Shown: in pieces, positions 8,140 through 11,779 of the stretch | How positions within the stretch are numbered: position 1 is the stretch's first letter | Layout: every line of letters begins with the position of its first letter | Origin: Jimgerdemannia flammicorona | Taxonomy: Eukaryota > Mucoromycota > Endogonomycetes > Endogonales > Endogonaceae | Reading direction: 5' to 3' | NCBI GenBank assembly: GCA_003990745.1 | Contig: RBNI01006064.1 | Location: 1-11,779, forward strand | Length of the DNA stretch: 11,779 nucleotides | Position numbers and translations under genes: made by a program | Notes under the pieces: model-generated | What the model saw: only the letters and a program-made list of their open reading frames with translations | Told to the model about the DNA's origin: nothing | Databases searched by the model: none

Positions 8140-8246
8140 ATCTCATTTATCTCATTTATCTTATTCATCTCATCTATCTCATCTATCTCATTTATCTCAT
8201 TTATCTCATTTATCTTATTCATCTTATCTATCTCATTCATCTTATA
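8140..8246 (+). repeat. 9-base minisatellite ATCTCATTT, about 12 copies
   Basis: Twelve consecutive 9-base units hold strict register from 8140. Variants are ATCTCATTT, ATCTTATTC, ATCTCATCT, ATCTTATCT and ATCTCATTC; the last unit is partial. All differences are C/T changes, so the array either formed before heavy C-to-T decay and kept its length, or grew by slippage from a decayed unit. Confidence 0.95.
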
Positions 8247-8380
8247 TATATTGTGAAAGATATTTTAGATTTAAAATTTGTTATATTAGAGAAGAGTTAC
8301 CAATAACAAATATATGTATAGATATAGTAAAAAGGTGTATTTATTTTAATTAACTTTACTTTATTCTTTTTGTCTGCTTT

Positions 8381-8431
8381 ATTATATATACATATATGTA
8401 TATATATGTATACATATATATATATATATAA
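8381..8431. repeat. TA/TATG simple repeat, near-palindromic
   Basis: TATATATACATATATGTATA continues as TATATGTATACATATATATA and further TA, so the two strands can fold back on each other. A shorter TA run lies at about 7949-7969. Confidence 0.85.
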
Positions 8432-8620
8432 CAGAAACTGTAATATTTAATATAATATCTTAATAATTTTTATATAACAGATTTATTATAATTTTAATAT
8501 ATTTAAAGCAAATATATATACTACAACTAAATATAAATTTATTTTTTAAATCAACATAGATAATTAAAATTTGATTTTGAATTATGTCGAATATGATGAA
8601 AAATTATAATGCATAAAGCA

Positions 8621-9240
8621 ATGATATCAACACGTGATCCCGCATCTGAACGAAGCGACGGACACTCATCCCGTAAGGGAGCGCGTTAGAGACGCGTCAT
8701 TGTTCTATTAGGTAGGATACATTTATAGCGTAATTTTAAGTTCGGCCTCTCGCCCCGCCCGTCATCACACAGCTTTCGCTCCTGTGACAACTGTGACAAT
8801 ATTCATCTATTCATCAGTTGTTTTTAGCATTGTAACTTTCTGTCAAAGAATAAATATACAATTATACTAGGGGAATATGAACCGTTGAGAATCCGGAGCT
8901 ACACTATATGTTCCAATGAAATACCAATGGAAGCACAAATACAAGGTACTCAGGTATTAAGATCAATGGGTTTATTGAGATTGGTCATTCTTGAGACGAA
9001 TTGAGGTTGGCTTAACAAAACAGTAACGCAGCCACTCCGCGCTCCGGACAACAATTTAATCCCCGCAAAATTACTCGTAATAAAGTGAATGGGTATTAAT
9101 TTTATTGGACGAATGCATGCATGAGGAATGTCTTTGCCTCGAATGCTTTGCAATTGGTCAGTTCGAAGAGAGGAGGGAAGTGGGTCAAATACTTCTATCG
9201 TGAGTTGTGACTGTTAATCGAGGATCATAAACGATCATAA
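8621..9240. other. ordinary-composition spacer, no gene seen
   Basis: GC content rises abruptly here. A CACGTG palindrome (about 8631-8636) and a GC-rich patch to about 8700 open the region. A - strand frame at 8950-9153 has no recognisable motif. ATGCATGCAT (about 9113-9122) is a short palindrome, and GATCATAA occurs twice near 9223-9240. No tRNA fold or gene can be supported. Confidence 0.45.
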
Positions 9241-9570
9241 TTACGTTTCAACAGTCAATATGGTCAATATGTCTGCAAGGAGCGCGGATTATCGGAACCC
9301 ATTGAAATTGACGATTTACAATTATTAGACTCTGTATGAACATATGTGCGGCAATTGGACGAACGGTTCAAAGATGATTATGAGAAGCCGTATGATACTC
9401 TTTCTTCAACAGAGGCTGTTCATATGACCTTAGCATTACAGAGAGCAAAGTGTTCAAAGTTCTTCGGTGTTAGTTCCTATCCACACCGGAGGTGTAACGT
9501 GATCTCATTTGGTACTGGTACCTACATTGAGTATCTGTTGTACCTATATTGTATGTTTAGTTACATGTGA
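9241..9570 (+). pseudogene. unrecognised ORF with one internal TGA
   Basis: One + strand frame is open for about 110 codons except for TGA at 9337-9339. It reads CKERGLSEPIEIDDLQLLDSV, stop, TYVRQLDERFKDDYEKPYDT, then AVHMTLALQRAK. The charged, balanced composition before about 9450 looks protein-like, and the stop could be a former CGA (Arg). After about 9450 the frame runs into the direct repeat at 9452 and loses that character. I recognise no family. It may be a decayed exon or transposon piece; chance is possible. Confidence 0.35.
9452..9495 (+). repeat. direct repeat, copy 1 (partner 9637-9680)
   Basis: GTTCAAAGTTCTTCGGTGTT and the following TAGTTCCTATCC...GAGGT recur 185 bases downstream with mostly C-to-T and G-to-A differences plus one shifted base. 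Most of the 44 bases match. Confidence 0.8.
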
Positions 9571-9905
9571 TGCAAGTGAGCCCAAAATATGATATATGCG
9601 ATGCGGTTTTACGGTACAAGCTGCCGAGATTATTGAGTTCAAAAGTTTTCGGTGTTAATTCCTATCATCACTGAGGTATATACACCCTTGATTTGACCCA
9701 AAAACGATCAATCGAAATGATTGAGTTGAGAATTCACCATGGCAGCAATGTATATTATACCATTGTGATAGGTTCTACTCGTGGGACGTTGTCGTAGTTT
9801 GAGATCCATTTTGACTCTTTATAATTAACTGCTAAGCCTCCGTTGTTGCTAAGTCGCGAGATAGACTTCGCAAATTGCTCTCTAAAGGTTGTATATACAG
9901 CGGGC
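9571..9905. other. upstream region of GH16 copy B, includes repeat copy 2
   Basis: It contains the partner repeat at 9637-9680 (GTTCAAAAGTTTTCGGTGTT, then TAATTCCTATC). The rest is non-coding, ordinary composition, and probably includes upstream control sites for copy B that I cannot name. Confidence 0.5.
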
Positions 9906-10002
9906 GGGATATAAAAGGCTAATTGCAACAATATAAAAGCTGGAGTTTTGACCTTTCTCCGTCAAACACAGACAAGCAATACTCCTTCAACCAACAATAC
10001 CC
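9906..10002 (+). promoter_or_regulatory. promoter and leader of GH16 copy B
   Basis: Two TATAAAAG boxes lie at 9910-9917 and 9932-9939, the second about 71 bases before the ATG. GTCAAACACAGACAAGCAA (9961-9979) is identical to the copy A leader. CTTCAACCAACAATACCC runs to the ATG, again almost as in copy A. Confidence 0.8.
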
Positions 10003-10958
10003 ATGCCCATTCCGAAGCTAACAATTATGGCGGCCATTTTATTGGCAGGTCTCTCCTGGACGCAACTTGCTGCGGCTAGTTGCGAATGTGGCTACCTCGT
10101 CTTCCGTGGTAGCCAGGCGTCGGTGCTGTTCACCAACAGCATCGTAACCGACTTCACAGACCCAAATATCAATGACATCGGATCAGATTGGTGGCGGACC
10201 AGCAATTCAATTTCCGGCGACCCTGGCAATGTCCCACCACTGCTGGACCTGCAATATTCCGTGGATAATATCTACAGGGATGGTGAGGGGTTGGTGGTCA
10301 TGACTCCGGCTTATAGTGGCAAAGGACCTGTCGGCGGCGGTCGTAAGCATCTAATCCATCGCACTTAACATGTATTGCATCTATTCAAATTCAAGACCCC
10401 GATTTAATCGACCTCCCAATTCATCTCCTTTCAGAACTACGAACCGTACTTGAAGACATCCTCTATGGCTCGTTCCGCGCGACAATGAAAACGTCCTCGG
10501 TACAAGGTGTTTGTCAAAGCCTTTTCTTCTTCGAGAGTGACAGCCAAGAGATTGACATCGAGCTCCTAACTGGAGCCCCGAACGAGACCGGCGGAACTGG
10601 GAGCCTGCACTTCACAAACCAGCCGGACATCACCCCCGCCCCCGAGGCGGGCTTCGATCCGACCGCGGATTACCACGATTACCGCATCGACTGGATACCC
10701 GGTAAAAGCCAGATGTGGGTCGACGGTGTGTTGCGCGCCACACTCACGCAAGAGGTGCCGAATATCCCTGGAAAGATCCTCTTCAATAGTTGGTCCAATG
10801 GCAACCCGACTTGGTCGCAGGGACCACCGAAGGAAAACGCCCTCCTACGTATAAGCAGCACGACATTGTATTTCAATCGTACGAATGCGGCGGAGAACAC
10901 CGCGTTCAGTGCCCGGTGCGCAAAGGCCACTGGTGCTAATAAGGTTTGTATGGTTTAG
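10003..10958 (+). CDS. secreted GH16-family glycoside hydrolase, copy B (2 exons)
   Basis: Exons are 10003-10342 and 10435-10958, joined in phase 1 to give 287 residues. A signal peptide of about 25 residues (LTIMAAILLAGLSW, then TQLAAA) precedes mature SCECGY, as in copy A. The catalytic motif EIDIE is at residues 152-156 (E152 nucleophile, E156 acid/base by GH16 rule). YHDYRIDWIPGKSQMWVDG, WSNGNPTWSQGPP, an NRT glycosylation site and the C-terminal Cys pair are all kept. By hand, roughly two thirds of residues from DILYG to the end match copy A; the first exons differ more. No anchor or binding module follows. The ATG at 10003 is chosen because it sits after the shared leader; Met9 (10027) is an alternative. 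It is likely an extracellular beta-glucan-active enzyme; substrate unknown. Confidence 0.9.
10343..10434 (+). other. intron of GH16 copy B (92 bp)
   Basis: It runs C|GTAAGC to CCTTTCAG, phase 1, at the position matching copy A (after a Gly-rich PVGGG / PVSGG). It reads into TAA if kept. It is alignable with the copy A intron over most of its length; copy A has about 11 extra bases in the second half. Confidence 0.9.
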
Positions 10959-11226
10959 TAGATAGAACCACATTCCCCACTTTTATTTAGAAACATAGAA
11001 ATACTCTGTAAATCCTATGCACAATTTTGCAAGATTGTCACATAGTTATAGTCATAACCGGAGCAGTCACAAACTCCGCTAAAATCTAAACGCGATATGG
11101 TAGAGACAGGAAATATTCCCCACATGACACAAAAGCACAGAGGGGCTAGGGAGGGGGAAATCCTGCAATTTACATCGCCTGGTAATTCTGTTATGAGCCC
11201 CTGCGTCAGGATTCTTAATAATGATT
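10959..11226. other. 3' flank of GH16 copy B, no gene
   Basis: AT-leaning DNA with TTTTATTTAG shortly after the stop, likely the 3' untranslated region. It does not obviously match the 3' flank of copy A, so the shared duplicated unit seems to end near the stop codon. Confidence 0.45.
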
Positions 11227-11415
11227 TCAGCCATTCTCATCTTGCTTTTTGGTAACTTCTATCAACTCGATTTCGTCTGTATCAAAAAGTAAACGCGTTT
11301 TTGTGGATTCTTCGTCCTTGTCAAGGAATACAAAGAGGGCCTCATGGACGGCTTCTTTCGGAGTATACCTGTATACTTCCCGGACTGAAGATAGACCAAC
11401 CGAATTACCAGTCAT
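11227..11415 (-). CDS. possible coding exon of an unknown small protein
   Basis: A - strand frame of 62 codons reads REVYRYTPKEAVHEALFVFL, then DKDEESTKTRLLFDTDEIEL and IEVTKKQDENG before the stop. Charged and hydrophobic residues alternate as in a small folded domain with an acidic/basic tail. TATCTTCAG at about 11400-11392 could be a 3' splice site, with coding upstream near 11500 (CKKTMAGIKILDG on the - strand), but I cannot prove the join. No family is recognised; chance ORF remains possible. Confidence 0.35.
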   Translation of the reverse strand: MTGNSVGLSSVREVYRYTPKEAVHEALFVFLDKDEESTKTRLLFDTDEIELIEVTKKQDENG

Positions 11416-11779
11416 ATATTAAAGATTCCAAACCACGAACGATAAAGTAATTATTTGCCTATATGGCGATACCCATCTAAAATTTTAATACCAGCCATGG
11501 TCTTCTTGCACTGATACATTGTCTAATTCATTTCGTTTGATGAAGTGTAAATTATGGAAAGAAAAAAAATGGGCAAAGTGGTTCATGGCACGCTGATGGG
11601 AAGTTACTTTGGAGATTTACCAGTATAAATAATGCCATTTGGAATATCGGCCAAGGAGCTAAACCCCGTACGCGTCCGTTTGACGGAGATCTGTTGGTGT
11701 TGCAGGGTTGGTTGAATTTCACAGCTCAATACCAGATAGCTATTCTCCAGCACGTTTACTACAAGTTTGCCATGGCAAA
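11416..11779 (+). promoter_or_regulatory. possible promoter and start of a next + strand gene
   Basis: TATAAATAA (about 11624-11632) is followed about 140 bases later by GCCATGGCAAA at the window edge (ATG at 11772), a good fungal start context. A leader intron is conceivable from TTGCAGGG near 11701. Only two codons and part of a third are in view, so no product can be named. Confidence 0.25.

Larger units (their letters stand above)
6890..8620. other. AT-rich block, probably RIP-decayed
   Basis: About 1.7 kb is built almost only of A and T, with G and C rare and TpA very common. No open frame longer than about 60 codons appears on either strand. The edges are sharp: near 6890 after CGTCTCGATT, and near 8620 before CACGTGATCCCGC. 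This is the look of RIP-saturated repeat DNA in ascomycetes, where C-to-T change at CpA turns old transposons into TA-rich desert. No recognisable transposon remains. A mitochondrial insert is less likely, as no mitochondrial gene motif is seen. Confidence 0.8.

Noticed and set aside
8140..8246. CRISPR-like array
   Set aside because: Nine-base units with no spacers in a fungal AT block; it is a minisatellite.
6890..8620. AT block as inserted mitochondrial DNA or an ARS/centromere
   Set aside because: No mitochondrial gene motif or regular centromeric repeat is visible; AT content alone does not show an origin.
10566..10930. Antisense frames within GH16 copy B
   Set aside because: Shadows of the GC-rich coding exon.

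Overview
The window looks like nuclear DNA of a filamentous fungus, most likely an ascomycete of the Pezizomycotina. The evidence is short GT-AG introns (92-103 bp), TATA-type promoters ahead of secreted glycoside hydrolases, a long extremely AT-rich block, and in-frame stops that fit C-to-T change at CpA sites, the context used by repeat-induced point mutation (RIP). There is no bacterial-style operon, tRNA, rRNA or CRISPR array. The species cannot be fixed from the sequence alone.

Layout. Positions 1-2843 hold the wreck of a UDP-glycosyltransferase gene (GT1 type, + strand), carrying stops and frameshifts. It lies next to one copy of a roughly 0.9 kb LTR-like repeat (1-848) and is split by a second, inverted copy (1529-2455). 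Just after it, tail to tail on the - strand (2922-3400), is a broken piece resembling the N-terminal part of a GH71 alpha-1,3-glucanase. Positions 3400-5400 form a gene-poor stretch with long homopolymer A and T tracts, a six-copy minisatellite and a 20-base motif found twice.

The two genes that look intact are a divergent pair of secreted GH16-family glycoside hydrolases: one on the - strand (5621-6599) and one on the + strand (10003-10958). Each has two exons, with the intron in the same phase at the same protein position. The copies also share intron sequence and a 19-base box in the 5' leader, so they are duplicates that kept promoter, signal peptide, intron and catalytic EIDIE motif. Between them lie about 1.7 kb of extremely AT-rich DNA (about 6890-8620) with a 9-base minisatellite and TA repeats, then about 1.3 kb of ordinary composition with decayed repeats and a broken ORF.

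The right end (10960-11779) has a possible small - strand coding exon and, at the very edge, a TATA box followed by an ATG in good context that may begin another + strand gene.

How the parts relate: the working content is two extracellular beta-glucan-type hydrolases, probably under similar control. The other recognisable genes, also carbohydrate-active, are dead. The region reads as an accessory, transposon-scarred and probably RIP-affected segment. I see no convincing new multi-gene system; the most notable signals are the inverted GH16 duplication around the AT block, the GT1 gene broken by both a repeat insertion and RIP-type stops, and the twice-occurring motif beside A tracts.
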